From NCBI GenBank assembly GCA_050305405.1, contig JBNLFG010000001.1, positions 62,001-126,000 on the forward strand: a stretch of DNA of 64,000 nt. The letters are read 5' to 3'. The position numbers were made by a program, and so were the translations under genes. This DNA is from Desulfolinea sp050305405 (GTDB lineage: Bacteria > Chloroflexota > Anaerolineae > Anaerolineales > Villigracilaceae). The notes under the pieces are model-generated. The model was given only the letters and a program-made list of their open reading frames with translations, did no database searches and was not told the DNA's origin. This document shows positions 55,505-63,813 of this stretch, piece after piece; within the stretch, counting starts at the first letter, position 1, and each line of letters begins with the position of its first letter.

Positions 55505-56529
55505 TAGTTCTCTCGCGCGTCAATAATGGCTATTTTTTTGATGAAAATCTGACGAGTCTCACGCATGCTTTCTTCGATATAGGGGATGCCAAACCAGGCC
55601 GTGCTCAGGCCAAAGAGGAAGCCCGTGAAGGTGCGCAGGAAAGGCGTGCTTTCGCGATAGGGTAAAAGATTGATCAGAAAACCGATTTCGAATTGGCTTA
55701 TCAGTTGCGAGAAGCCATCCAAACCGATGGGGCCCAGTCCCAGCAAAATCCAAAGCGCCCAATGCAAGGGTTTTATACGCCGCCCCGTTAGCGTGAAAAT
55801 GAGCGCAAAGAGCAGCATCGCACCGTATATCGCCATATCACGTTCGCAAAGGGCGAGCTTGTAGCCGACCGCTTCTGTGCCGTGATAGTCGCGTGCTTCC
55901 AAGCGAGCTGCACCGTTGGCATCATGGAGATGGGTGATGCCGGTCGCGCTCTCAAAATCAAGCAGGCCTGTTTCGGTGCCAGTCATGCCTGTTTCTCTAA
56001 GAGGGTAATAAGGTTGCTCGCCAAAGAGAAAGAAAGAACGGAAGCCAAACTGGTGACAAAGCGGACTGTACACCTTGTAGATCACGTTCGCGGGCGTTGT
56101 CACGCCAGCTTTCATCAGCACGGGCGCTAAAACCGGCAAGCCAACATAGAGCACCAGAAAAAGGATTATCAGAGCCATGTAGCGACGCGAGAGCCAAAAG
56201 GAGAACTTATCTGAACCAGAAAAAGAATTGCCTCGCTGCACGCTTTTCTGGTAGCGCTGACTCCCGATTTCTTCAAGCTGTCGTTGACGGTCGGTGGCTG
56301 CGCCAATCGTTAGCGCAAGGTCTTGTTTGCTGATTGGAGCGCGCAAAACGTAGGGGCCAACTTCAACCACAGGGATAGCTTCGCCGTAGGCGGCAATCAG
56401 CGCAGGATCGGCGTCGATATCGATTTCCACCAAGCGGTGCGGATGTGTCTCGTGTAAGGCCGCAAGGTCTGCTTTGACATCTTCGCAGAGATGACAATTT
56501 GTGCGCGTATAGAGAGTCAGGTTAATCAT
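55504..56529 (-). CDS. Glutaredoxin-like domain fused to DUF2085 membrane domain
   Basis: 341 residues. N-terminal glutaredoxin-like domain (1-80) with CHLCEDVK as CxxC, then a DUF2085 unit (about 115-341) with four or five helices and its conserved YSPLCHQFGFRSFFLF and CERDMAIYG. DUF2085 proteins are uncharacterised; the fused thiol domain faces the cytoplasm if the first helix points outward. Next to thiol-redox genes tlpA and ccdA, so disulfide relay is a reasonable guess. Confidence 0.75.
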   Translation of the reverse strand: MINLTLYTRTNCHLCEDVKADLAALHETHPHRLVEIDIDADPALIAAYGEAIPVVEVGPYVLRAPISKQDLALTIGAATDRQRQLEEIGSQRYQKSVQRGNSFSGSDKFSFWLSRRYMALIILFLVLYVGLPVLAPVLMKAGVTTPANVIYKVYSPLCHQFGFRSFFLFGEQPYYPLRETGMTGTETGLLDFESATGITHLHDANGAARLEARDYHGTEAVGYKLALCERDMAIYGAMLLFALIFTLTGRRIKPLHWALWILLGLGPIGLDGFSQLISQFEIGFLINLLPYRESTPFLRTFTGFLFGLSTAWFGIPYIEESMRETRQIFIKKIAIIDAREN

Positions 56530-56537
56530 AAAGGGGC

Positions 56538-57080
56538 TTATTCAATTCCTATCAGGCGCAGATTTTTTTCGAGTTGGGCTGCGGGGATTTCGCCCAGGTA
56601 AATTGCGCGGACAATACCTTCGGCGTCGATAAAAACACTGGTCGGGTATCCATTGATCTGGTAGAGCATTCCAACACTTTCATCGTAGTCAAGCAGGACG
56701 GTGTAGCTGAGCGCTTCACGCGCAACAAAACTCTCGACATCACGCAGCAGATCACCCTCATTGATGCCAATCACGACCAATTCATCATCATAACGTTGCG
56801 CAGCAGCTTCAAGCAGAGGCAACTCCGCAATACAGGGCTCACACCAGGTTGCCCAGAAATTAAGCAAGACAGGTTTGCCGCGCAGATGCGTGAGGCTGAG
56901 AGAATGTCCATTTAGCGAGGGCAAGTCAAAATCAGGAGCGCGGCTATCCGTCATCCCAAAAGATGTAGCATCCCTTTGTGTCAAGGCAAAATAAAGAACG
57001 CCAAATGCGGCGAAGAGACAAAGGACCGCCGCCATACCAATGGCTATCCAAATATAACGAGTGGAATTTGATTTTGCCAT
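56538..57080 (-). CDS. TlpA/ResA-like thiol-disulfide oxidoreductase
   Basis: 180 residues: N-terminal membrane anchor (about 8-30) and a thioredoxin fold with NFWATWCEPCIAELP (CEPC) and cis-Pro loop NGYPTSVFID. Extracytoplasmic thiol reductase that keeps haem-binding cysteines or similar reduced. Electrons would come from the CcdA-like protein encoded next to it. Confidence 0.92.
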   Translation of the reverse strand: MAKSNSTRYIWIAIGMAAVLCLFAAFGVLYFALTQRDATSFGMTDSRAPDFDLPSLNGHSLSLTHLRGKPVLLNFWATWCEPCIAELPLLEAAAQRYDDELVVIGINEGDLLRDVESFVAREALSYTVLLDYDESVGMLYQINGYPTSVFIDAEGIVRAIYLGEIPAAQLEKNLRLIGIE

Positions 57081-57101
57081 AACAGAGAAATTTAAATCTG
57101 A

Positions 57102-57821
57102 TTAAAGACCGAAATCTACGAAGGAACCGTAGCGAGCGAGTAACTCAAAAGTGCCCGAGAAGAGCATGATGCCAACAATGACGAGAACGACGCCCATCGC
57201 AATTTCGACATAGTGCATGGCTTTGCCATATTTGCGCAGGGCGGTGCCAACCCAGCCAATACCAAGTGCTGCAACCAAAAACGGGATTGCCAACCCGGCA
57301 GAATAGGCCGTTAGTAAACTTGCGCCCTGTCCTACATTGCCGCCGTTGATGGCGAGGGTCAGGATCGCACCCAAAACAGGCCCAACGCAAGGCGACCAGC
57401 CAGCCGAGAAGAAAACACCAAGCAATGCAGATGAAAGGTAGCCAAGTTTCTGGTCAGGAAGACTTTGCACGCGTGTATCGTATTCAAGGAAGGGAATACG
57501 GTAAACACCGATCATGTGTAGACCGAAAATAATGACGACAATACCGCCGATCTTTGCCAGCCAGTTGCGGATGTCGTAGAGCAATCCGCCAAAGGCAGAT
57601 GCGGCAACACCGAGCAATATAAAGACGATACTGAAACCAAGCACAAATGCCAGGCCATGCGTAAAGGTAACAAATCTGTTATTTTCGTCGCCTTCGCCAC
57701 CAGCCGCACGTCCACTCAGGTAGCCGACATAGGCCGGAACGAGCGAGAAGACACATGGCGAAAGAAAGGAAGCCAAACCAGCCAAAAAGGCCAAGCCGAG
57801 AGTGATATTAGCAAAATCCAT
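57102..57821 (-). CDS. ccdA: CcdA/DsbD-like thiol-disulfide transmembrane protein
   Basis: 239 residues, six helices. Redox Cys pairs seen in FLSPCVFSLVPAYVGYLSG and SAGWSPCVGPVLGAILT, the CcdA pattern. Moves reducing equivalents across the membrane to the TlpA-like protein. No apparent haem lyase or cytochrome c genes nearby. Confidence 0.92.
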   Translation of the reverse strand: MDFANITLGLAFLAGLASFLSPCVFSLVPAYVGYLSGRAAGGEGDENNRFVTFTHGLAFVLGFSIVFILLGVAASAFGGLLYDIRNWLAKIGGIVVIIFGLHMIGVYRIPFLEYDTRVQSLPDQKLGYLSSALLGVFFSAGWSPCVGPVLGAILTLAINGGNVGQGASLLTAYSAGLAIPFLVAALGIGWVGTALRKYGKAMHYVEIAMGVVLVIVGIMLFSGTFELLARYGSFVDFGL

Positions 57822-57841
57822 TGATATACCTCATTAAAATT

Positions 57842-58936
57842 TTAGAACGTGCGCTGGACAACATCAACTTTTGTCCCGTGATTAGGCCAGTCGAGACTAG
57901 CTTCACCCTCGTCGAGGGTGACATAAGGCGTTGTCCAACGCCAGATCCATTTTGCATCGGTCGAGCAAACATTCACACAACCGTGTGAACGCCTGGTCCC
58001 GAAGTCATTATGCCAAAAAGCAGCGTGAATCGCGATCCCGTCACCATTCATAAAGAAGGGCCAACCTACTGCGGGCGTATCATAGCCTGAACGCCCTTCC
58101 GTAGATGAAGCACCCATCGGGATCGAGAGTAATTTACGGTGTGGGTTATAGCCACCCGCCGGAGTGCGATAACTTTCGCTTTCGTAGCCTGTCGAAACGC
58201 GGCAGAAGAAAACTTCCTGATCGCCTTCATAGGCAGAGAGAGTTTGGTAGGTCGTGTTCACGACGATCTTCTTCAACTCAGGGTCAACATCGGGACTGAT
58301 CGGAGCAACATCTTCGGGGGTCAGCGGATAAAAACCGGTTGCATCTGCCCAGAACAAATCACCATAGCCATAACGCTCGTTAAAACGATACATCACTCGT
58401 CCAGCGTCATCGGTCATCACCGCATCAATCCAAACAACTTGCCCGTAATACAAACGCGGCACAAAGCCATTTGAGATCGCATCCTTGTACCATCCCGAAC
58501 GCGCAGGCCCGTTTGCAATATATAAATCCACATACGGAACGGTCACTTCCGCCCAAAAGCCCGGCTTCCCATCCGGAACCGCCGCCAGCGGAACATTTGG
58601 AATATTCTGCACAGGCTGCAAATCGGGAGAGTATACATAGCCTTCAGGCGTCTCAACCCAACGCTTGCTGATCGACTTTGCCCCACCAACCACTTCCCGC
58701 AGCCAAACAACCAATTCATCTTCTCCGATTGCACGCACATCAGGCGCATTCGGGAAAGGTTCGGTTTTAATCGAAGTCGAAAAGTAATTTGGGAATACGG
58801 ATACACGCCCCAGCCGGTCCCCTTCAGGGAACTGCAATCTCCTCGCAGGGAGCAGTCCATCAAAGCGACGGAACGCCAGTACCCCGAGGCTTGCTCCCGC
58901 TAATTTTAGAAAATCTCGTCGAGAAAGTTCTCTCAT
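57842..58936 (-). CDS. Tat-exported L,D-transpeptidase (YkuD)
   Basis: 364 residues. Twin-arginine signal LSRRDFLKLAGASLGVLAF, a long N-terminal region, and a YkuD catalytic domain (about 225-360) with HAAFWHNDFGTRRSHGCVNVC, where His318 and Cys320 in SHGCVN are the catalytic pair. Forms 3-3 crosslinks or attaches proteins to peptidoglycan. Export by Tat is unusual for this family and implies folding before export. Promoter not clear in the 106-bp gap upstream. Confidence 0.9.
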   Translation of the reverse strand: MRELSRRDFLKLAGASLGVLAFRRFDGLLPARRLQFPEGDRLGRVSVFPNYFSTSIKTEPFPNAPDVRAIGEDELVVWLREVVGGAKSISKRWVETPEGYVYSPDLQPVQNIPNVPLAAVPDGKPGFWAEVTVPYVDLYIANGPARSGWYKDAISNGFVPRLYYGQVVWIDAVMTDDAGRVMYRFNERYGYGDLFWADATGFYPLTPEDVAPISPDVDPELKKIVVNTTYQTLSAYEGDQEVFFCRVSTGYESESYRTPAGGYNPHRKLLSIPMGASSTEGRSGYDTPAVGWPFFMNGDGIAIHAAFWHNDFGTRRSHGCVNVCSTDAKWIWRWTTPYVTLDEGEASLDWPNHGTKVDVVQRTF

Positions 58937-59042
58937 TTAACTTCACCTTGAAAGATTACCGCATACCAAACGCGGCAAGGATACCATAATTAGAGTCTTG
59001 GATACTACAAATGTCATAAAACTTTTCTAGTATCGCACATAT

Positions 59043-59720
59043 TTACGTTGCAAGAAAATCATCCAGAGCACGCCGACACTCGCGGCTCACACGATGCCCC
59101 ACATCTGCCGTGCAAAATTGGACTTGCGCCCCAGCCTTTTCGATCATCTCTGCCGATGAACGACCACGCTCGAAGGTGACCAGATCATCTTCTGTGCCAT
59201 GCGCCCAAAAACACTGAACGCCATCCAACAAACCGGGCGCAAGATGAGCTTCGCCGACGCCTTTCGGGACAAATCCCGCCAGCACAGCCATCTTGCGAAT
59301 ACGCTGCGGATACAGGATAGCAAGCAAAGTCGCTAGTGCGCCGCCCTGGCTAAAACCAACCACGTCAAAAGGTGTAGATGTGATGTTAAGGGTAGCACGC
59401 CACTCGTCCACGAGCGAAACGAGCGCATCTGCAGGCGGGCGCAATTCGTCCAGAGTCGGCGATCCCCAGGTACCGGGCTTCAAATCGCGCCACGAGTAGC
59501 CACCCTTCTCTTTTGGGGCGAGAAAAGGCGCACGCGGTGCGATGATCGCATACTCCGGGGGAAAATTGCGCGCAAAAGTCCACATCGAATTTTCGTCACC
59601 CGTCCAGCCGTGCAAGAGAAGCAGAACGCGCTTTGGCGCTTCGCTGAGCGAACGAGCACGGAAAACCCAGCCAAATTGATCCAGAACGGTGGTATTAGTC
59701 TCGATTTGCAAGTGTAACAA
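59043..59720 (-). CDS. Carboxylesterase/phospholipase-like alpha/beta hydrolase
   Basis: 225 residues of the YpfH/APT1-like branch. Oxyanion VLLLLHGWTGDE, nucleophile GFSQGGALATL, and later Asp/His in HGTEDDLVTFERG and VGHRVSRECR. Cytoplasmic serine esterase with unknown substrate. Overlaps the next gene by 26 bases. Confidence 0.85.
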   Translation of the reverse strand: MLHLQIETNTTVLDQFGWVFRARSLSEAPKRVLLLLHGWTGDENSMWTFARNFPPEYAIIAPRAPFLAPKEKGGYSWRDLKPGTWGSPTLDELRPPADALVSLVDEWRATLNITSTPFDVVGFSQGGALATLLAILYPQRIRKMAVLAGFVPKGVGEAHLAPGLLDGVQCFWAHGTEDDLVTFERGRSSAEMIEKAGAQVQFCTADVGHRVSRECRRALDDFLAT

Positions 59721-59922
59721 TCCAGTTTAATAGCAACATTAATAAGACGATCACCACGATCGGCGCCAAACCGATCAAAAGACAGCTTAAACCCATGAGT
59801 GCCGCGCCTTTGCCGTAGATCAGATAGATCAGTCCATCACCTACCAGAAAGAGCAGCAAAAACGCACCAACACCCAATTGGACGCTGGTCTGCTCAGCAT
59901 ACTTACGCAAATCACGGCTCAT
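59695..59922 (-). CDS. Small two-helix membrane protein
   Basis: 75 residues, two hydrophobic helices (about 18-36 and 40-68). Overlaps the esterase gene by 26 bases and the patatin gene by four (ATGA), so it is inside a tightly packed operon. No family recognised. Confidence 0.6.
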   Translation of the reverse strand: MSRDLRKYAEQTSVQLGVGAFLLLFLVGDGLIYLIYGKGAALMGLSCLLIGLAPIVVIVLLMLLLNWIVTLANRD

Positions 59923-60806
59923 TTTTTTACGCCTCCGAAAAATCTGCTCAAAAAGCCTTTGCGCTTGGTGATACGCGCCAACTCCGGCAAAACAGATTCT
60001 GTTGCTTTTTCTCCCAAACGAGCGACATCTGCCACAATTACCTGGTCTAGCAAGCCGATCTCGGCAACTGCCGGACGAATCAAAACATCGGGCGGCTCAC
60101 TTTTCAGACGCAGTTCGGTCACAGCCTGATTACTCATATCAACAGACTGCAAAAAGACGTTTAAGGCTTGAGAGATATTCAAACGTGTCAGCCGTCTAAT
60201 CAATGCTTCAGGGATCACCGAAGGCAGAGAAACCGGCAAATGGTGCGCACTTGGCATCAAGGGCGAAGAAAGAGAGACGGCGACAACAGGCAGCTTTGGC
60301 GCGATCTCTCGTGCTACTGAAACCGGCACGGGGTTAAGCACACCGCCGTCCACTAAATGATGTCCGTTCAATATATATGGTGGAAACACACCCGGCACGG
60401 CGATAGTCGCCAGAATGGCCTCTTTTAACGAACCAGAAGACAAGACGACCTCACAATTACACCCAAGGTCAGCGGCAGTCAATGCACAAGGGATGCGTGT
60501 TTCAGCAAAGGTCTTCTCACCAAGCAGATCGTCAAGCCACAAGCCTACCTTTCCGAGTCCCAACAACCCCGGCTGAGCGTGCAATCCCAACTCATAAAGT
60601 TTACTTTGGTCAATCTCTGTAAAAAGAGTTTCTATCTCATCTGGCGAGTAGCCAGACGCATATAACGCACCAACCAGACCGCCAAAGCTTGTTCCAGCCA
60701 CAGCTGCGATCTGATAACCTTCTTTTTCCAAACGCCGCAGAACACCGATGTGGGCATTTCCTTTGGAACCCCCACCGCCCAGGGCGACAGCAATTTCCTT
60801 CATCAA
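59919..60806 (-). CDS. Patatin-like phospholipase
   Basis: 295 residues. Oxyanion GGGGSKGNAHIGVLRRL, nucleophile GTSFGG (Ser catalytic in GxSxG), and the dyad Asp in LVDGGVLNP. Cytoplasmic phospholipase/acyl hydrolase of the RssA/YjjU branch. Start lies in the divergent gap with smpB. Confidence 0.9.
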   Translation of the reverse strand: MMKEIAVALGGGGSKGNAHIGVLRRLEKEGYQIAAVAGTSFGGLVGALYASGYSPDEIETLFTEIDQSKLYELGLHAQPGLLGLGKVGLWLDDLLGEKTFAETRIPCALTAADLGCNCEVVLSSGSLKEAILATIAVPGVFPPYILNGHHLVDGGVLNPVPVSVAREIAPKLPVVAVSLSSPLMPSAHHLPVSLPSVIPEALIRRLTRLNISQALNVFLQSVDMSNQAVTELRLKSEPPDVLIRPAVAEIGLLDQVIVADVARLGEKATESVLPELARITKRKGFLSRFFGGVKK

Positions 60807-60897
60807 AAAACCTACCTTCCTGATTTGCTTTGCGAATTATAACCGCGCGGCGACCTTCTCGCAAAAGGTGCCAGAACTCGTCCAAAAAGACGCTCCA

Positions 60898-60906
60898 TGT
60901 TACAAT
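60898..60906 (+). promoter_or_regulatory. Extended -10 of smpB, leaderless
   Basis: TGTTACAAT (TG-n-TACAAT); six bases follow before the GTG start, so transcription should begin at the G of GTG. The -35 is weak. Confidence 0.6.
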
Positions 60907-60912
60907 CGCAAT

Positions 60913-61365
60913 GTGAATATAAAAGTTGTAGCTACCAATCGCAAAGCGAAATTCGAATACTTTCTGCTTGAAGAATTTGAAGCCGGTATCGCCCTAAAAG
61001 GCTCCGAGATCAAATCGATTCGCGCAGGTCAAATGAGCATAAAAGAAGCCTACATTCGCGTGGATGAACGTGAAGCCTGGCTGATGGAAGCATATATCGC
61101 GCCTTACGCCGAAGCCAACCGCTTCAACCACGAACCGCGCCGCCCACGCCAGCTTTTACTGCATAAACGCGAGATCCGCAAGATGCGCGATGTCGCTCGC
61201 CAAAAAGGGCTCACCATTATCCCCACCAAGGTCTATCTCAAAGGTGGGCGTGCCAAAATTGAGATTGCGCTCGCACGCGGCAAAAAGCTGCACGACAAGC
61301 GTCATGCCATCGCCGCACGTGACGTAGAGCGCGATATGAAACGACAAATGCGAGAACGGGAGTAA
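60913..61365 (+). CDS. smpB: SsrA-binding protein SmpB
   Basis: 150 residues, GTG start at 60913. Binds tmRNA and the ribosome for trans-translation rescue. Family core NRKAKFEYFLLEEFEAGIAL, KGSEIKSIRAG, EAYIAPYAEANRFNHEP and a basic tail GKKLHDKRHAIAARDVERD. In-frame sequence upstream of the GTG is not part of SmpB and contains the promoter. No ssrA gene was identified in the window. Confidence 0.94.
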   Translation: MNIKVVATNRKAKFEYFLLEEFEAGIALKGSEIKSIRAGQMSIKEAYIRVDEREAWLMEAYIAPYAEANRFNHEPRRPRQLLLHKREIRKMRDVARQKGLTIIPTKVYLKGGRAKIEIALARGKKLHDKRHAIAARDVERDMKRQMRERE

Positions 61366-61368
61366 ATT

Positions 61369-62154
61369 ATGGGCGCATCCACCATTGGCAGCATTAACCT
61401 GCTCCCCGAGCATGAAAAACGGGAAATTTATCGGCGTGTGATCCCCGCTGAGTTGCTCGAACGCTTCAAGCTCACCCCCTACCTGACCGACATTCAGGGT
61501 CGTTCACTCATGCAACTGAAATGCATGCCCGGCAGTACCAGCGTTGAGCTTTCCCTGTACCATCAGGCCGGAGCCCGCGACCCCATTCTTTATGGGCATC
61601 TCACCGATACAATGAATGGGCAAATCCACATTTTGCTCTATGTTTTGAATGACCCCGCTTCTCCGCGCTTTGATGTGGATATCATGCCCAACGGGGAAGC
61701 GACTAGATTCGGCACCTTCCGTCGCAACATCGAAGCGGAGCGGGACGCCCTCCAATTTGGCTTGGCTCCGGGGCAAATTCGTAGTGGACTTGGGCTATTA
61801 ACATCTGCGACCGAAGCCTTTGAACGTTTCGTCGAAAGCCTCGGGCATGATATGTACTTTGTCGAACCGCTCTATTACCACAACGCCATCATCTTCGAGC
61901 GTTATGGCTTTGCCTATCAGGTCGGCAGAAAGCTAATGAAACGGATTCAAACCGAATTCACGAGCGAATCGGGCATCACATCTCAATTAGACGGCAGCTC
62001 TGTTTTCCGGCAAGCCGATGCGAAAACGAGCATCCGTTTACGCTCCTGGGCGATCCATGACGGGATTTTGGGTGAACCCTTCACAAACGTGACGATGTAT
62101 AAACGCATCGGCAAAAATGCGGGGGTTAGCACCACCGAAATGTGTGACTGGTAA
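61369..62154 (+). CDS. Conserved-looking protein of unknown function
   Basis: 261 residues, soluble, starting three bases after the smpB stop and thus coupled to it. Middle region beta-rich (SVELSLYHQAGARDPILYGH), then helical, with FERFVESLGHDMYFVEPLYYH and FERYGFAYQVGR that recall the C-terminal half of GNAT folds. No catalytic motif identified, and I do not recognise the family. The smpB linkage may be incidental. Confidence 0.6.
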   Translation: MGASTIGSINLLPEHEKREIYRRVIPAELLERFKLTPYLTDIQGRSLMQLKCMPGSTSVELSLYHQAGARDPILYGHLTDTMNGQIHILLYVLNDPASPRFDVDIMPNGEATRFGTFRRNIEAERDALQFGLAPGQIRSGLGLLTSATEAFERFVESLGHDMYFVEPLYYHNAIIFERYGFAYQVGRKLMKRIQTEFTSESGITSQLDGSSVFRQADAKTSIRLRSWAIHDGILGEPFTNVTMYKRIGKNAGVSTTEMCDW

Positions 62155-62156
62155 AC

Positions 62157-62188
62157 AAAAAAACTTCTCGGTTTCGAGAAGTTTTTTT
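62157..62188. terminator. Bidirectional terminator between the unknown gene and mgtE
   Basis: Arms AAAAAAACTTCTCG and CGAGAAGTTTTTTT around GTTT. Confidence 0.92.
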
Positions 62189-62205
62189 ATAGATAAACCT
62201 TGCGT

Positions 62206-63555
62206 TCAACGAATTTGCTGCAAAAAATGCGCCGCCAGGCTTAAGAAGATAAAAAAGCCCATGCTGTCTGTCGCGGCAGTGACCAGAACTGAGGAGGCAA
62301 GCGCGGGATCAATGCCGATCTTTTCCAAGCCTAAAGGAACGACAACACCCACCAACGATCCCAAGATCAAGTTCCCAACCAGCGCCAACCCCAAAACCAA
62401 GCTCAGATAAAAATTGCCGCGCCATAAATAGACTCCGACAGCCACAACCGAGCCGACCGCCAACCCCAACAGAAGCCCCATATAAAGCTGCCGAATGATA
62501 ATGCGTCGTTGTGAACGCGATGATATTTTTTCCAGAGCCAGCGTGCGTACTGCCATAGCGACATTTTGGCTAGCGGTATTCCCGCCCTGTCCAGCCACAA
62601 CAGATTGGAAGAGCGCCAAGACCGCCGCCTGCGCGATTACGTCTTCGTAGTTGCCGATCACCCACGCACCAAAGAGAGCCGTGATCGTATTGAGATAGAG
62701 CCAGGGTAAACGTCCCTTGATCTGTTCCCAAACCGAACTGTCGGGGTCAAGATCACTATCGGAGACGTTGGAGAGGCGGTAAATATCTTCGGTAGCTTCT
62801 TCATCGAGAACATCGACGATGTCATCGTGCGTAATCACACCCATAATCAGACCGTTCTCGTCCACAACGGGGATCGCGGCCAGATCGTAATGCGCCATTG
62901 TGCGCGCGCACTCTTCCTGATCGGCATCAACGGAGACCGAAATCACATCTGGATCCATGATCTCTTTGATAGAGGTCTTCGGATCAGCAAGGATCAACGC
63001 ACGCAGATTAACAACCCCGCATAGTTTCTTAGACTCATCCACGACAAAGAGATAATAGATTTCATCGGCATCTGGGCTCCAGCGGCGCAAGGCCTCAACA
63101 GTGTCTTGCGCGGTCATCAGTGGTCGTAACGCGATGAACTCCGATGTCATCAAACCACCGGCAGTCTCATCCGGGTGGAGCAAGAGCGGCAGGAACTCCT
63201 CTTCGTCATCGAGGCGCTCGAGCAAATCGTGCGCCTGTTCAGGTGAGAGATCGCCCAGGAGGTCGGCAGCTTCGTCTGGCTCCATCTCCTCGACGATGCT
63301 GGTAATCATCTCAAGGGACAGGGAGCTTGCTAATTTCGCGGCTTCGGTATCATCCAGTTCCTCGAGAATATCCGCTGAAGTAGCGAGATCAAGTTTCGGG
63401 AGGAGGTCGACCTGCTCGTCATCTTCCAACTCGGAAAACAGCGCAGCCTGGTCTGGTCCGCGTAATGCTTCGAGCATTTGAATCGCGGAATCGTAATCGT
63501 CTTGTTCAAGCGCGTCTTGCAATTGCGCCAACAGTTCTTCAGGATTAATTATCAT
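62206..63555 (-). CDS. mgtE: Magnesium transporter MgtE
   Basis: 449 residues. MgtE N-domain with DEAADLLGDLSPEQAHDLL repeats (about 1-130), two CBS domains (about 135-260; MGVITHDDIVDVLDEE), and a five-helix channel domain (about 285-449; AGQGGNTASQNVAMAVR and VTAATDSMGFFIFLSLA). A Mg2+-gated channel where Mg2+ binding between N and CBS domains closes the pore. Ribosome site GAGAGGTG lies 6 nt before ATG. Preceded by a leader with a small ORF and attenuator-like terminator. Confidence 0.96.
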   Translation of the reverse strand: MIINPEELLAQLQDALEQDDYDSAIQMLEALRGPDQAALFSELEDDEQVDLLPKLDLATSADILEELDDTEAAKLASSLSLEMITSIVEEMEPDEAADLLGDLSPEQAHDLLERLDDEEEFLPLLLHPDETAGGLMTSEFIALRPLMTAQDTVEALRRWSPDADEIYYLFVVDESKKLCGVVNLRALILADPKTSIKEIMDPDVISVSVDADQEECARTMAHYDLAAIPVVDENGLIMGVITHDDIVDVLDEEATEDIYRLSNVSDSDLDPDSSVWEQIKGRLPWLYLNTITALFGAWVIGNYEDVIAQAAVLALFQSVVAGQGGNTASQNVAMAVRTLALEKISSRSQRRIIIRQLYMGLLLGLAVGSVVAVGVYLWRGNFYLSLVLGLALVGNLILGSLVGVVVPLGLEKIGIDPALASSVLVTAATDSMGFFIFLSLAAHFLQQIR

Positions 63556-63590
63556 GAGGCACCTCTCAGTTTCCCCCAGAGCGGTGATTA

Positions 63591-63668
63591 AAAAGAAAAA
63601 TCTGCCCTTAGGGGATTATGTAAATGTGCGTGGACGCCGTGAGCGCCCACGGGGACTAGGGACAGATT
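63591..63668 (-). terminator. Attenuator-like intrinsic terminator in the mgtE leader
   Basis: On the minus strand, AATCTGTCCCTAG (63668-63656) pairs with CTAAGGGCAGATT (63611-63599; one G-U and one mismatch) and is followed by TTTTTCTTTT. The loop holds a further stem CCGTG/CACGG (63637-63652). The 5' arm is codons 4-8 of the small ORF and the 3' arm begins 5 nt after its stop codon. Confidence 0.6.
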
Positions 63669-63678
63669 CGTCGTTCAT
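63616..63678 (-). CDS. Candidate 20-residue leader peptide of mgtE
   Basis: ATG at 63678 to TAA at 63616, preceded by AAAGGAAGAA as ribosome site and about 32 nt from the predicted transcription start. The peptide has acidic Asp3-Glu4, Pro7, Pro9 and Pro16, Arg10, 12, 14, 15 and 17, and Phe19. The layout, acidic then Pro then Arg-rich then aromatic, parallels enterobacterial MgtL in composition but not by evident homology. Likely function is to sense translation speed in cis. Alternative: a chance ORF in a structured RNA. Confidence 0.5.
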   Translation of the reverse strand: MNDESVPSPRGRSRRPRTFT

Positions 63679-63716
63679 TTTCTTCCTTTAAAAGTCAGAT
63701 TAGTTCATACGCAATG

Positions 63717-63745
63717 ATTCTAGCGATTAATTTGATGGTCGTCAA
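63717..63745 (-). promoter_or_regulatory. Promoter of mgtE
   Basis: On the minus strand TTGACG, 17-base spacer, TAGAAT. Predicted start about 63710, giving a leader of about 155 nt before the mgtE ATG. Confidence 0.75.
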
Positions 63746-63813
63746 GCGCAATCTGTGCGTGGTAGAATTGTGGACTTATTTAACCCCTATCCTCCCTAGA
63801 AAACGGAGTTTTA

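Noticed and set aside
60748..60912. Long N-terminal extension of SmpB
   Set aside because: The extra 55 codons have no SmpB similarity, overlap the patatin gene start on the other strand and contain the extended -10; the GTG at 60913 begins the conserved domain.
63556..63710. M-box (ykoK) Mg2+ riboswitch upstream of mgtE
   Set aside because: None of the M-box core sequence elements I know are visible; the leader is shorter and better explained by a small ORF plus a terminator.
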